Source of the DNA: Clostridiales bacterium UBA7273
Lineage (GTDB): Bacteria; Bacillota; Clostridia; Oscillospirales; Oscillospiraceae
Length of the DNA: 64,000 nucleotides
Reading direction: 5' to 3'
Assembly (NCBI GenBank): GCA_002472405.1
Contig: DKRV01000011.1
Location: forward strand, 1 to 64,000
The notes beneath the pieces are model-generated. The model did no database searches and was not told where the DNA came from. It saw only the letters and a list, made by a program, of their open reading frames with translations. Below, piece after piece: positions 16,064 through 24,545 of the stretch (the stretch's first letter is position 1; the number at the start of each line of letters is the position of its first letter). The translations under genes were made by a program, and so were the position numbers.

Positions 16064-17341
16064 TCAGATCAGCAAAGGCGCAAGCGTCAATATGCCCAAA
16101 TTATCCTCAAATATTTGGTCAAATTGCCCGAGCGGCAGAGGATTGACTCCTCGCCCGGCCTCGATCGTGTAGCCGGGGCGGTCGAAATTTTGGATAAACC
16201 AGTCCTTGTATCCGGCAAAGCCCGAGGCAAAGGGCGTTTCCTCGGCGGCATAGCCCGAAACGGCGGAAAACGTGTCGGCTATCTCGCGAGAGCGCGGCGG
16301 CAGGAGGTCGAGATAGCGCCAGTAGATCACCTCGCCCTGGGTGTGGTAAGCCAGAGTGAGCTGCGGCGAGAGCGCGAGCGTGAAATCATACATTGCGCGG
16401 CTCTCCGGCGCGGACAGCGGAGCCGAGCCGACATAATCGGCCGGGGCCGGACCGACAACGCCGAGGGCGAATTTATTCTCCCTCGCCTGCTCCCACCCGG
16501 CCGGATATTGCAGGTTAAGATCCGTGCCGCGGATATTCGCCTTCCAACCCGACGGAAACGGAACGTCGGGGTAATTTTGCGCGATGCGCTTGGCGCCGTC
16601 GTAAAATTCGCCGCTCGTAAGCTCGCCGGTGACGAGGTCAACTCCGTCCGGGTCAACGCAGGGCGCTATGTAAACGGCAGCGCTTTGGTAAATTTCTTTC
16701 GCGCTGCGCCCGAAAATTTTTCCGCCCTCGGCATATGCGCGCGCGAGTTTTTCGGCAAATGAAAGCAGCAGCGGAACGGTTATCCACTCGTTTGCGTGGT
16801 GCGCGGCGTTGTAGAAAACGCTTTTTTCGCCCTCGCCGATCGAAAGATACCACAGCGGCCGGCCCATGACAGATTTTCCGAACTGCCCGGTTTTCACAAA
16901 CGGATACCGCGCCGCGATACCGCGCACGCAATAGGAAATGAGTGCGGATGTAAAACTGATATTTGTGGGCACAATATCAAACGGGAGCGGAATCACGACA
17001 GAGCTGCCGACGGCGAGCTTTTCCGGAACTATACCGGGATTTGCCGTCAGGATCGCCGTCAGCGGCACATTGTAAAGCTGCGAGAGCGCAAACAGCGTGT
17101 CGCCGCGGTGGATGCGGTGTGAGGCAAAGCCCGTGTAATACGGCATAAGCGCGCGGTGCGTCGCAGGGCCTGCAACGCCGTCGGCAGCAAGACCGTTATC
17201 GGACTGAAAGGCACGCAGCGTGGCCTTCGTGGCGCTGCCGAAAATGCCGTCCGGCGCAAGCGAGCGCGCGCCTGCGCGCCCCAGCGCAAGCTGCAAAAGC
17301 TCCACCGACGGTCCGACAGAGCCAAGCTTCAAAACCTTCAT
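16064..17341 (-). CDS. M14 zinc carboxypeptidase with PG-binding and LysM domains (gamma-D-glutamyl-diamino acid endopeptidase type)
   Basis: 425 aa peptidoglycan peptidase. Residues 1-70 form a PG_binding_1 domain (LKLGSVGPSVELLQLALGRAG...GPATHRAL); about 75-120 is a LysM domain (HRIHRGDTLFALSQLYNVPL); about 135-425 is an M14 peptidase with zinc ligands HHANEW (His and Glu), the substrate-binding Arg of NIRGTDLNLQYP, a third His in LAYHTQGEVIYW and the catalytic Glu in GYTIEAGRG. The same domain order occurs in the sporulation-related endopeptidase I of bacilli. No signal peptide is seen, as in that enzyme. Repeat R4 starts just upstream of its GGGGG ribosome site. Confidence 0.87.
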   Translation of the reverse strand: MKVLKLGSVGPSVELLQLALGRAGARSLAPDGIFGSATKATLRAFQSDNGLAADGVAGPATHRALMPYYTGFASHRIHRGDTLFALSQLYNVPLTAILTANPGIVPEKLAVGSSVVIPLPFDIVPTNISFTSALISYCVRGIAARYPFVKTGQFGKSVMGRPLWYLSIGEGEKSVFYNAAHHANEWITVPLLLSFAEKLARAYAEGGKIFGRSAKEIYQSAAVYIAPCVDPDGVDLVTGELTSGEFYDGAKRIAQNYPDVPFPSGWKANIRGTDLNLQYPAGWEQARENKFALGVVGPAPADYVGSAPLSAPESRAMYDFTLALSPQLTLAYHTQGEVIYWRYLDLLPPRSREIADTFSAVSGYAAEETPFASGFAGYKDWFIQNFDRPGYTIEAGRGVNPLPLGQFDQIFEDNLGILTLAPLLI

Positions 17342-17357
17342 ATTATAAAACCCCCTT

Positions 17358-18068
17358 TTTTTAGTGGCGCTTTGATGCAGCTACGGATACGCATATCTCT
17401 GGTGTCACGGTATCGAGACATTGGTGTAAACCGTATTCGTCTCGCGCTACGTTAGTGCGGCATAGCGTTTTGTTGCCCGGTGTCGAAGTTACCGACAAAA
17501 CCGTAAAACTGCCGCCACACATTAGTGAAGTGTTAAATTCTGCACCGCACCCGTAGGGGCGAGCATTGATCGCCCGCATGTCACGATTTACCTGCACCTA
17601 AATTTAGCGCTTGTAGGGAACGGATTTATCCGTTCCGCTCGCTATGGTTTTGCCAGTAGCTTCCGGTCGGGCTGACGCAAAAAATGTATTGGTAGCAGCG
17701 TTGGTGCGCCACTAAAAAATGTGGCGGTTAACACCGCAGATTTAATAACACCTCATCCGTCACCAAGGTGACACCTTCCCCTCAAGCTACGCAGGGGAAG
17801 GCATTTTAGAGGCGCTTTTACATTGTACCGATACATTTATTGCGGTATCCCGACCGGGGACTGCCGGCAAAACAAGAACACACGGGCGAGCAATGCTCGC
17901 CCCTACGATTCTGTTTCGGTACGGATGAAACCGTTCCCTACGGAGTGCGGTGCATATTTTTACACCGCACTTGCGTTACGCGAGGCAAATCCGGTTTTGT
18001 CGGTAACTTCGACACCGGGCTACCAGAGATAGATGTATTGGTAGGTGCGTCAATTCGCCTCTGAAAAG
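17358..18068. repeat. Composite intergenic repeat R4 (two elements joined)
   Basis: First element 17358-17719: TTTTTAGTGGCG start and GCGCCACTAAAAAA end, with GCGAGCATTGATCGC (an arm mismatch copy) and GGGAACGGATTTATCCGTTCC inside. A junction module follows (ACACCTCATCCGTCACCAAG, then CTTCCCCTCAAGCTACGCAG, about 17728-17802). The second element runs 17802-18068, with TTTTAGAGGCGC start, GGGCGAGCAATGCTCGCCC (about 17883) and end CGCCTCTGAAAA. No gene is seen in 17342-18140. Confidence 0.87.
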
Positions 18069-18112
18069 GTAAAAGTTAAAGTGCGGTTCTGAAATATATT
18101 TTACGCTCAAGA

Positions 18113-18131
18113 CCACATACTTTATGTGTGG
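18113..18131 (+). promoter_or_regulatory. Possible sigma-G-like promoter region and hairpin before spoIVB
   Basis: CCACATACTTTATGTGTGG is an imperfect palindrome just before the GGAGG. CATACTT resembles a forespore sigma-G/F -10 element, with TGAAATA 19 bp upstream. This is weak pattern evidence only; the gene's known sigma-G dependence in Bacillus makes it worth noting. Confidence 0.35.
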
Positions 18132-18140
18132 AGGTGAGAT

Positions 18141-19121
18141 ATGACGATCAAAAAAATCATGGCGGCGGCGCTGTCGGCGGCGCTGTGCGTTGTGCTGAGT
18201 GCGGCGGCGTTTGCCGAATCGCTCGTACCGGGCGGCGGCGCCGTCGGCATACGCATGACGACCGACGGCGTTGTTGTGGCAGGCGTTTCGGAGGTTCAAA
18301 CGCCAAACGGCAAGCGCTCTCCGGCAGCGGAGGCAGGGCTTAAAAAGGGCGACGTCATAACGCGGCTCGGCGGAGCCGACATCGGTACGGCGCAGGACTT
18401 CAAAACGGCGCTCGCGCAGCTTGACGGCAGCGAGACGACCGTTACGATCGAGCGCGGCGGCAAGGCAAAGCAGCTGAACATCACGCCGGCACAGGACTCA
18501 GACGGCGCGTGGAAGCTCGGGCTTTGGCTGCGCGACGGCGTGAGCGGCGTCGGCACGCTGACGTTTTATGACCCCGAGACCGGCGTTTACGGCGCGCTCG
18601 GCCACAGCATCAGCGACGAGGCGACCGGCGAGGCTCTGCCGCTCGGCGACGGCGGCATCTACAAGGCGCAGATAGTCGGCATCGTACCCGGCGAGGTTGG
18701 CGCACCGGGGCAGCTCGACGGCAAAACCGACTGCACAAAATTCCTCGGCGATATCCGCATAAACTGCGGCTGCGGCATCTTCGGCAAGGCCGATTTTGAC
18801 GGCCCGACGCTCGAGACCGGCGAGTTTGAGACCGGCAAGGCGACGATAAGATGCACGCTCAGCGGCGAGGAAACGCGCGAATACGGCATCGAGATCAAAA
18901 AAGTGTACTCCTCGGCGGAGGGCACGACCGTCATGCTGACGGTGACCGATCCCGAGCTTCTGGCGCAGACCGGCGGCATCGTTCAGGGCATGTCGGGAAG
19001 TCCCATCATCCAGAACGGAAAGCTCGTCGGCGCTGTGACGCACGTTTTCGTGAACGACCCGACCTCGGGCTACGGCATCAGCATCCGAGACATGCTGAAA
19101 ACGGCGGAATCGGCAGCGTAA
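18141..19121 (+). CDS. spoIVB: SpoIVB-type S55 serine peptidase
   Basis: 326 aa exported signalling protease that, in sporulating Firmicutes, is secreted from the forespore and triggers pro-sigma-K processing. N-terminal signal/membrane segment (residues 4-25), a PDZ domain (about 30-110: SPAAEAGLKKGDVITRLGGA), then the S55 peptidase with WLRDGVSGVGTLTFYDPETG, YGALGHSIS (catalytic His) and the active-site Ser in GIVQGMSGSPIIQNGKLVGA. It is shorter than the Bacillus protein, mainly at the N terminus. The start is set by GGAGGTGAG. spo0A, often adjacent, is not present; repeat R4 lies upstream. Confidence 0.92.
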   Translation: MTIKKIMAAALSAALCVVLSAAAFAESLVPGGGAVGIRMTTDGVVVAGVSEVQTPNGKRSPAAEAGLKKGDVITRLGGADIGTAQDFKTALAQLDGSETTVTIERGGKAKQLNITPAQDSDGAWKLGLWLRDGVSGVGTLTFYDPETGVYGALGHSISDEATGEALPLGDGGIYKAQIVGIVPGEVGAPGQLDGKTDCTKFLGDIRINCGCGIFGKADFDGPTLETGEFETGKATIRCTLSGEETREYGIEIKKVYSSAEGTTVMLTVTDPELLAQTGGIVQGMSGSPIIQNGKLVGAVTHVFVNDPTSGYGISIRDMLKTAESAA

Positions 19122-19135
19122 GCGGCAGCAAAAAA

Positions 19136-19165
19136 CCGTGAGTGCGGATTTTTCCGCACTCACGG
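19136..19165 (-). terminator. Terminator of the MFS locus
   Basis: CCGTGAGTGCGGA with TCCGCACTCACGG, followed on the minus strand by a T6 run. It lies 15 bp after the spoIVB stop and may also act on it, but lacks Ts on that side. Confidence 0.85.
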
Positions 19166-19174
19166 CGATCATAC

Positions 19175-20313
19175 TTATTTATTCATTGTTTTGCCCGGCG
19201 CGAAGAGAGCAAACAGCAAAAACGCCGCGCTCACGCCGACTGCGAGGTAATACGGAAGCTTTACGGCTCCCGAGGACAGCCCCGACACGAGCGAGAGGAT
19301 GAACGGGCTTAAAAACTGCGACAGATACAGCGACGCGGAGATCAGCGGCATGACCGTAGTCGCGGCGGCCTTGCCCTCGTTTGCCGAAGCCGACGAGATG
19401 ATAAACGGCACTCCGACGCCGTTGGCAAATCCGACAAGAGCCGAGCCTGCGATCGTTCCGCCCCAGCCGCCGACGAAGGCAAGCAGGCAGTAGCCGAGCA
19501 GGAACAGCGCCGGCGCGACAAGGCGCGCGCATTTGCCGCTTGCGCGCTTTACCCACACAAACGCCAGGCCTCCGCCGAACGCGACGAGGTCGGTTCCGGC
19601 CATGATCACCGCGCACAGGCTCATGGGTATCGTGCCCTCGGCAGCGGTCACGATGGCGAAGTTTGCCGGGTAGATAAAGAACGCGGTCATGAGCAGGAAC
19701 ATGCACAGGATATAGCCCCAGTTCCTGCGCCAGACGCCGCCAGAACCGCCTTTTTCCGCGTCGGCGCTTTCACCCGAGCGTATGCGGTCGTTTGGCATGA
19801 AGATAAGGCACAGCACAATACTGATAAGCCCCATGAGGTACACCAGAAAGCTCAGGCGCCAGCTGATATTGGCAAGCACGCCGGCCAGAAGCGTTGCCAC
19901 AACGCCGCCGAGCTGGTTTGCCGCCGATGACAGGCCCATCAGTCCCTCGCGCTTTTCCGGCGCAAAGTAATAGGTCAAAAGCCCGGTTGACAGCGGCATG
20001 ATTATGCCGACGCCCAGATCGAATTAAACAGGCCTGCCGCAGCGCCGCCGACCGTGTAAAGCGCAAGGCCGGCCATCGTCAGCGTGCGCGCGCCGAAGCG
20101 CGAGGCAAGGCGGCCGAAGAACATATTCGTTATCACGATAAACAGCGCCGGCATGCACACAACAAGCTGCACCTCGAGCTGGCTTGCGTCGGAAAAATGC
20201 CGGCGTATCACCTCAAGCGCCGGGGCGACCGCCGCACCGGCCATTACCGTTAAAAGCGACAGCGACAGTATGCTCGCCGCCAGCGGCTTCATTTTGACTT
20301 CTCTGTTTCTCAT
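19175..20313 (-). pseudogene. MFS transporter, broken by an internal deletion with frameshift
   Basis: Two adjacent reading frames together encode a major facilitator protein. The upstream 103 codons (20002-20313) give helices 1-3 and the RLASRFGARTLTMAG loop; the downstream 274 codons (19175-19999) resume at IMPLSTGLLTYYFAPEKREG in a different frame. Between GLFNSIW and GVGIIMPL roughly ten residues normally found in helix 4 are missing, so a short deletion rather than a single-base slip explains the break (near 20010-20020). A ribosome site AGGAGGAAAT precedes the first part. Sequencing error cannot be excluded. Confidence 0.8.
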
Positions 20314-20333
20314 ATTTCCTCCTTTTTTAGTGG

Positions 20334-20835
20334 CGAATTGACGCAGTCACGGATACGGCTATCTCTGGTGCCCGGTTCGAGGGTGCGGAGAAAACCGTGC
20401 GTGCCTCGCGCAGCGTTAGTGCGGTGCTGAATTTACGGTGTACCCTTGTAGGGAACGGATTTATCCGTTCCGTTTGCCACGGTTTCGTCGGCACTAAAAT
20501 CTATAGCTGTAGGGAACAGGCTTGCCTGTTCCGTGTGTTGCATCTACTGCCGCAGTCAATGCAGCAATACGCAGCAGAGGTTTTGCCCTTTTGCCTTCCC
20601 CTGCGTAGCTTGAGGGGAAGGTGTCACCTTTGGTGACGGATGAGGTGTTATTAAATCTGCGGTGCTAACCGCCACATTTTTGAACCGGGCGATCAATGAT
20701 CGCCCCTACGGGTGCGGTGCAGAATTTAATGCTGCACTAATGTATGGCGGCAGTTTTCCGGTTTCATCGGTAACTTCGACACCGGGCAACCGCAATATGC
20801 GTATCCGTAGCAGCGTCAAAGCGCCTCTGAAAAAA
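20334..20835. repeat. Composite intergenic repeat R5
   Basis: Begins TTTTTAGTGGCG immediately against the AGGAGG of the MFS locus and ends GCGCCTCTGAAAAAA. Inside: GGGAACGGATTTATCCGTTCC (about 20451), GGGAACAGGCTTGCCTGTTCC (about 20512), the module CTGCGTAGCTTGAGGGGAAG then GTGTCACCTTTGGTGACG (about 20589-20640), GGGCGATCAATGATCGCCC (about 20687) and a GTTTCATCGGTAACTTCGAC segment. No gene is seen in 20314-20933. Confidence 0.88.
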
Positions 20836-20837
20836 TA

Positions 20838-20875
20838 AAAAGAGCGTAAGTCCGGTTTGGACTTACGCTCTTTTT
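20838..20875. terminator. Terminator of the TRAP transporter operon
   Basis: Perfect stem AAAAGAGCGTAAGTCC with GGACTTACGCTCTTTT, flanked by A and T runs, so it works in both directions; 60 bp after the permease stop on the minus strand. Confidence 0.9.
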
Positions 20876-20933
20876 GCTACACAACATGTGTGATTATAGC
20901 AGATTTTTTGAAAAAGTCAAACGTTTTTGCGAC

Positions 20934-22952
20934 TTATGCCATGGCTTCGTTCTGCTCTTTTTTCGCCATGATAAACTCGTATGCGGTCAGTCCGCCGACG
21001 AGGATGAGGCCGATCGCGTCGGTCTTCCAGCCGGGGATGATGAGTGTCAGACCGCCGACGATGAACAGGATGCGGAACAGCCAGTTGAGCTTGCGCTTGA
21101 CAAAGCCGTTTAGGCCGGCTGCGACGCCGTAGATACCGAGCATCGCGCTCAGGCAGATGGTGACGATATCGACCCAGCTCTCAACATCAACAAAGAGCAT
21201 CGAGGGGCTGTAAGCGAAAACATAGGGGACGATGAACGCGGCGATGGCGAGCTTTGTCGCATTGACGCCGGTTTTCATCGGGTTTGACTTTGCTATCGCG
21301 CTGCCGGCATAGGCTGCAAGCGCAACAGGCGGAGTGATATCGGCGACGATGCCGAAATAGAACACGAAGAAGTGAGCCGCGACCGTGGGCACGCCGAGCT
21401 TCATGAGGATGGGCGCGCAGGTCGCCGCCATGATGCAGTAGTTAGCCGTGGTGGGAACACCCATGCCGAGGATGATGCAGCAGATCATGGTCAGGAACAG
21501 GCCGATGATAAGGGTGTTGCCGGACAGGGCGACGATGGCGGTGATGAGCTTGGAGGCAAGACCGGTTACGGTGATGCAACCTGCGATGATACCTGCCATT
21601 GCGCAGGCGACGGCGACTGTGATGGTGCCCTTGCCGCCGGCTTCGAGAGCCTCGAGGAACTTTGCCGGAGTAAGGCGGCTGTCCTTATTGATAACGCCAA
21701 CCACGATGGCCGCGATGATGGACAGTGCCGCTGCCTTCTGCATGGTGTAAACGTTCAGGCTGACGAGAACGACCAGCAGAACGATGGGGATGAGCAGATA
21801 GCTCTTGACGGCAAGCTCCTTGCCGGGAACCATTTCGCTGCGCGAAATGCCCTTGAGGCCGAGCTTCTTTGCTTCGAGGTGGACCGCAATGAATATACCT
21901 GCAAAGTACAGGAACGCCGGGAGTATCGCCTTGAGCGCGATCTCGCCGTAAGAAATGCCGACATACTCGGCCATCAGGAACGCCGCCGCGCCCATGATGG
22001 GTGGCATGATCTGGCCGCCGGTGGATGCAGCGGCTTCAACGGCGCCTGCAAACTCGGGCTTGTAGCCGGTCTTTTTCATCATGGGGATGGTGACGGAGCC
22101 GGTGGTGACGGTGTTGCCGACCGAGGAGCCGGAAACCATGCCGCACAGAGCCGAGGATATGACCGCGACCTTTGCCGGGCCGCCGGAGGAAGCACCGGCT
22201 ACCTTGTTTGCAAGGTCGATGAAGAACTTTGCGATACCGGTGCGCTCAAGGAACGCGCCGAAGACGATAAATACGACGATGAACTTTGCGCAGACGTTTA
22301 TCGGGGTGCCGATAACGCCGCCGGTGGTGTAGAACAGCGTGTAGATCACGCGGCCGAGAACGAGCTGGATATCCATGCCCTTGGAGAGCATGCTCCAGAA
22401 CGTGTACACGACCAGTGCGCCGGCAACGCACAGGATGGGAACGCCGACGCATCTGCGGCACAGCTCGACAAGGGAGAGAATGCCGACAATGCCGATGACA
22501 ATGAAGGTCGGGGTCATTTTCGACGCGCTGGTCAGCACGGCGATTATGGAGTCAAAGTTGAACGCATAATAGAAGAAGCAGGCAGAGCCCACGATCATGA
22601 TGATCCAGTCAAACCACGGAATGTAGTTTTCCTTGACATGGTGCTTGCTCATGGGGTAGTACAAAAAGCCCATGAGGTCAACACAGCCGAGGAAGATCAT
22701 GAGGCGAACCTCAAGCGACGCCGTGCTCCACAGGGTCGAGAAAATGCAGTAGACCGAGAACAGCGCCATGATGCAGCGGATGACCATCTGCGGCGCGCCC
22801 GTCCAGATACGGGTGTTCGACTCGCGGTCATACTTTTTCATGACCTCATCGACCTCGGCAGCGGAAACGGTCTCAAACTCATCGGACGATGCGCTGTCAG
22901 TCTTTATCTCCTCAGCCGGAGCCGTCGGATCCTTTTTCTTGGACAGAGACAT
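20934..22952 (-). CDS. TRAP transporter permease, fused DctQM type
   Basis: 672 aa integral membrane protein, the fused small-plus-large TRAP permease that partners TAXI-type binding proteins. An N-terminal acidic cytoplasmic stretch (about 1-45) leads into helices of the DctQ-like part; the DctM-like part carries GFLERTGIAKFFIDLAN, GGQIMPPIMGAAAFLMAEY and GMGVPTTANYCIMAA. It uses an ion gradient to import an organic acid or amino acid. It lies downstream of the binding-protein gene in one operon, separated by two stem-loops. The substrate is not identifiable from sequence. Confidence 0.9.
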   Translation of the reverse strand: MSLSKKKDPTAPAEEIKTDSASSDEFETVSAAEVDEVMKKYDRESNTRIWTGAPQMVIRCIMALFSVYCIFSTLWSTASLEVRLMIFLGCVDLMGFLYYPMSKHHVKENYIPWFDWIIMIVGSACFFYYAFNFDSIIAVLTSASKMTPTFIVIGIVGILSLVELCRRCVGVPILCVAGALVVYTFWSMLSKGMDIQLVLGRVIYTLFYTTGGVIGTPINVCAKFIVVFIVFGAFLERTGIAKFFIDLANKVAGASSGGPAKVAVISSALCGMVSGSSVGNTVTTGSVTIPMMKKTGYKPEFAGAVEAAASTGGQIMPPIMGAAAFLMAEYVGISYGEIALKAILPAFLYFAGIFIAVHLEAKKLGLKGISRSEMVPGKELAVKSYLLIPIVLLVVLVSLNVYTMQKAAALSIIAAIVVGVINKDSRLTPAKFLEALEAGGKGTITVAVACAMAGIIAGCITVTGLASKLITAIVALSGNTLIIGLFLTMICCIILGMGVPTTANYCIMAATCAPILMKLGVPTVAAHFFVFYFGIVADITPPVALAAYAGSAIAKSNPMKTGVNATKLAIAAFIVPYVFAYSPSMLFVDVESWVDIVTICLSAMLGIYGVAAGLNGFVKRKLNWLFRILFIVGGLTLIIPGWKTDAIGLILVGGLTAYEFIMAKKEQNEAMA

Positions 22953-22976
22953 ACGAGAACAATCCTTTCATTCCGA

Positions 22977-23017
22977 TGCTTTGTTGAGCTCAGGGGGTCT
23001 CTGAACTCAACAAAGCA
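22977..23017 (-). promoter_or_regulatory. Intercistronic stem-loop 2 of the TRAP operon
   Basis: TGCTTTGTTGAGCTCAG and CTGAACTCAACAAAGCA pair over 17 positions with one mismatch around a 7-nt loop, 25 bp upstream of the permease start. There is no T run, so it is more likely an RNA processing or stability element than a terminator. Confidence 0.7.
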
Positions 23018-23048
23018 CCGGGAGTCTTTGTTGTAATGCATTTACTGC

Positions 23049-23082
23049 AATGACTACGGCACAAAAAAGTGCCGTAGTCATT
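23049..23082 (-). promoter_or_regulatory. Intercistronic stem-loop 1 of the TRAP operon
   Basis: Perfect 14-bp stem AATGACTACGGCAC / GTGCCGTAGTCATT with a six-base loop, after the binding-protein stop. No T run follows on the minus strand. It could protect the upstream mRNA and raise binding-protein levels over permease. Confidence 0.75.
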
Positions 23083-23119
23083 AATTATACTTTAGTTTTG
23101 CGTTAAGATGCCGTTAAAC

Positions 23120-24100
23120 TTATGCGGCGGTGTTAACGGTGATGTCCTTCTCCGCGAAGTACTTTGCAGCACCGGGGTGGTACGGTACGTCTGCGATGGA
23201 GGCTGCGAAGTCAGCGCTCAGCTCTGCCTTCTTTGCGTGGCCGATCTCGTCGATGTTATCGAAGATAGCGGAAACAAAGTTGTAGACAGCTGCCTCGGAA
23301 ACGTCGTTGCGAGCGATGACGACTGCTGCAACAGCAACGGTGGTCACGTCTTCGGGAGTGTTGTAGACGTCCTTGGAGATGGTGTACTCTTTGTAGTAGG
23401 GGCTGGAAGCGATCAGGTTGTCGATGTGCTCCTTATCGAGGGAGACGAGGTAAACCTGCTTGCTGGTGCCGAGGTCCTGAATTGCGGGGGTGGGAGCGCC
23501 TGCGACGACGAATGCTGCGTCGATCTTGCCGTCCTTAAGGCTGTCGGCAGAATCGCCGAAGTCAAGATACTCTGCCTTGATGTCGTTCTCGGTCAGGCCG
23601 TATGCGCCGAGGAGGTCAAGTGCGTTGAAGTAAACGCCCGAGCCCTTTGCGCCGATGGAAACGGTCTTGCCCTTGAGGTCGGCAACGGTCTTGATGTTGG
23701 AATCGAGGGTTACGATCTGGACCTGCTCCATGTACAGAGCTGCGACTACGGAGAAGTCGTCGATCTTATCGGTGAAGAGCTTCTCGCCGTTGTAAGCATA
23801 GCTCATAACGTCGGACTGTACGAAGCCGAGCTGAGCTGCGCCTGCGTGGATATCCTCAACGTTTGCCTGAGAACCCTTGCTGACGACTGCGGTAACGGTG
23901 GTAGAGGTCTTATCGGAGACCTGCTGTGCCAGAACGGTACCGAAGGCATAGTAGGTGCCCTGCTCGCCGCCGGTCACGAAGTCGAGGCTGACTTTGCCGT
24001 CATCTTTTGCGTCTGTGCCGCCGTTATCTCCGCCGTTCGAGCAAGCGCACAGCGCGAAGACCATAACAACAGCCAGAAGCATAGCTATTATTCTTTTCAT
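23120..24100 (-). CDS. TAXI-family TRAP transporter solute-binding lipoprotein
   Basis: 326 aa lipoprotein that captures the TRAP substrate outside the membrane. Lipobox LCAC (Cys20) follows the signal AMLLAVVMVFA; then a Gly/Asp-rich linker and the TAXI domain starting LDFVTGGEQGTYYAFGTVLA, with SKGSQANVEDIHAGAAQLGF, LKGKTVSIGAKGSGVYFNA and VVAGAPTPAIQDL. First gene of the operon; its promoter is at 24174-24202. The ligand is unknown (glutamate or other small acids are typical of the family). Confidence 0.92.
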   Translation of the reverse strand: MKRIIAMLLAVVMVFALCACSNGGDNGGTDAKDDGKVSLDFVTGGEQGTYYAFGTVLAQQVSDKTSTTVTAVVSKGSQANVEDIHAGAAQLGFVQSDVMSYAYNGEKLFTDKIDDFSVVAALYMEQVQIVTLDSNIKTVADLKGKTVSIGAKGSGVYFNALDLLGAYGLTENDIKAEYLDFGDSADSLKDGKIDAAFVVAGAPTPAIQDLGTSKQVYLVSLDKEHIDNLIASSPYYKEYTISKDVYNTPEDVTTVAVAAVVIARNDVSEAAVYNFVSAIFDNIDEIGHAKKAELSADFAASIADVPYHPGAAKYFAEKDITVNTAA

Positions 24101-24173
24101 TATGTTTTTCCTCCTGTTGAATCTGAATTTTCTGTTTTGAATAATGTCATCTGTAAAAATTCATCACAAATGT

Positions 24174-24202
24174 ATTATACACTCTCAGGAGCGGCATTTC
24201 AA
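24174..24202 (-). promoter_or_regulatory. Promoter of the TRAP operon
   Basis: Minus-strand TTGAAA (24197-24202), 17-bp spacer, TATAAT (24174-24179), about 75 bp upstream of the binding-protein ATG. Confidence 0.85.
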
Positions 24203-24459
24203 GTCCAAAAATGAAATTCAGACTTTGGAAATTTGCAAAAAATTTCGCAAGCTAATGTATTTTTAATTGAATTTTCGCCGTTTTTTCAAGCGTTTTTGCA
24301 ATATCTGCTCACTATTTTGCAATTTGGGACTATATGTAGTTGCAAAACCGTGGGGCGCGCTCCTGCAAGTTTTATTCTTGCAAATTGCATTTTCGTCATT
24401 CTGCCCTATTTTGCCGGTCGCTTATTGTTGCTTTTTTACATGGTTTTTGAAGAAAAGAC
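24203..24459. other. AT-rich divergent intergenic region with a cluster of TTGCAA palindromes
   Basis: No convincing gene. The hexamer TTGCAA, itself palindromic, occurs at 24233, 24296, 24317, 24340 and 24378, with near copies at 24245 and 24385. The region separates the TRAP promoter from the hom promoter and is markedly AT-rich compared with its surroundings. Confidence 0.6.
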
Positions 24460-24488
24460 TTGCATATTATCGATGCTCATGTTATATT
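24460..24488 (+). promoter_or_regulatory. Promoter of hom-lysC-asd
   Basis: TTGCAT (24460-24465), 17-bp spacer, TATATT (24483-24488), 57 bp before the hom start. No riboswitch-like structure is recognisable in the leader. Confidence 0.72.
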
Positions 24489-24545
24489 GTTCTCATCTCA
24501 AAAACATATGTTTTTGACTGAAAGACATATAAAGGCGGTAAAGAT

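Noticed and set aside
21372..23036. Long open frame on the plus strand opposite the TRAP permease
   Set aside because: It is a shadow of GC-rich codon bias: rich in Asp/Gly/His/Arg with no recognisable domain, no ribosome site, and fully overlaps a well-supported transporter gene.
24233..24517. Possible 94-residue hydrophobic protein before hom
   Set aside because: No ribosome site, overlaps the hom promoter region and lies in AT-rich DNA with repeated TTGCAA; no family resemblance.
24489..24545. Riboswitch or T-box upstream of hom
   Set aside because: The leader is only about 50 nt, with no terminator/antiterminator pair or T-box sequence.
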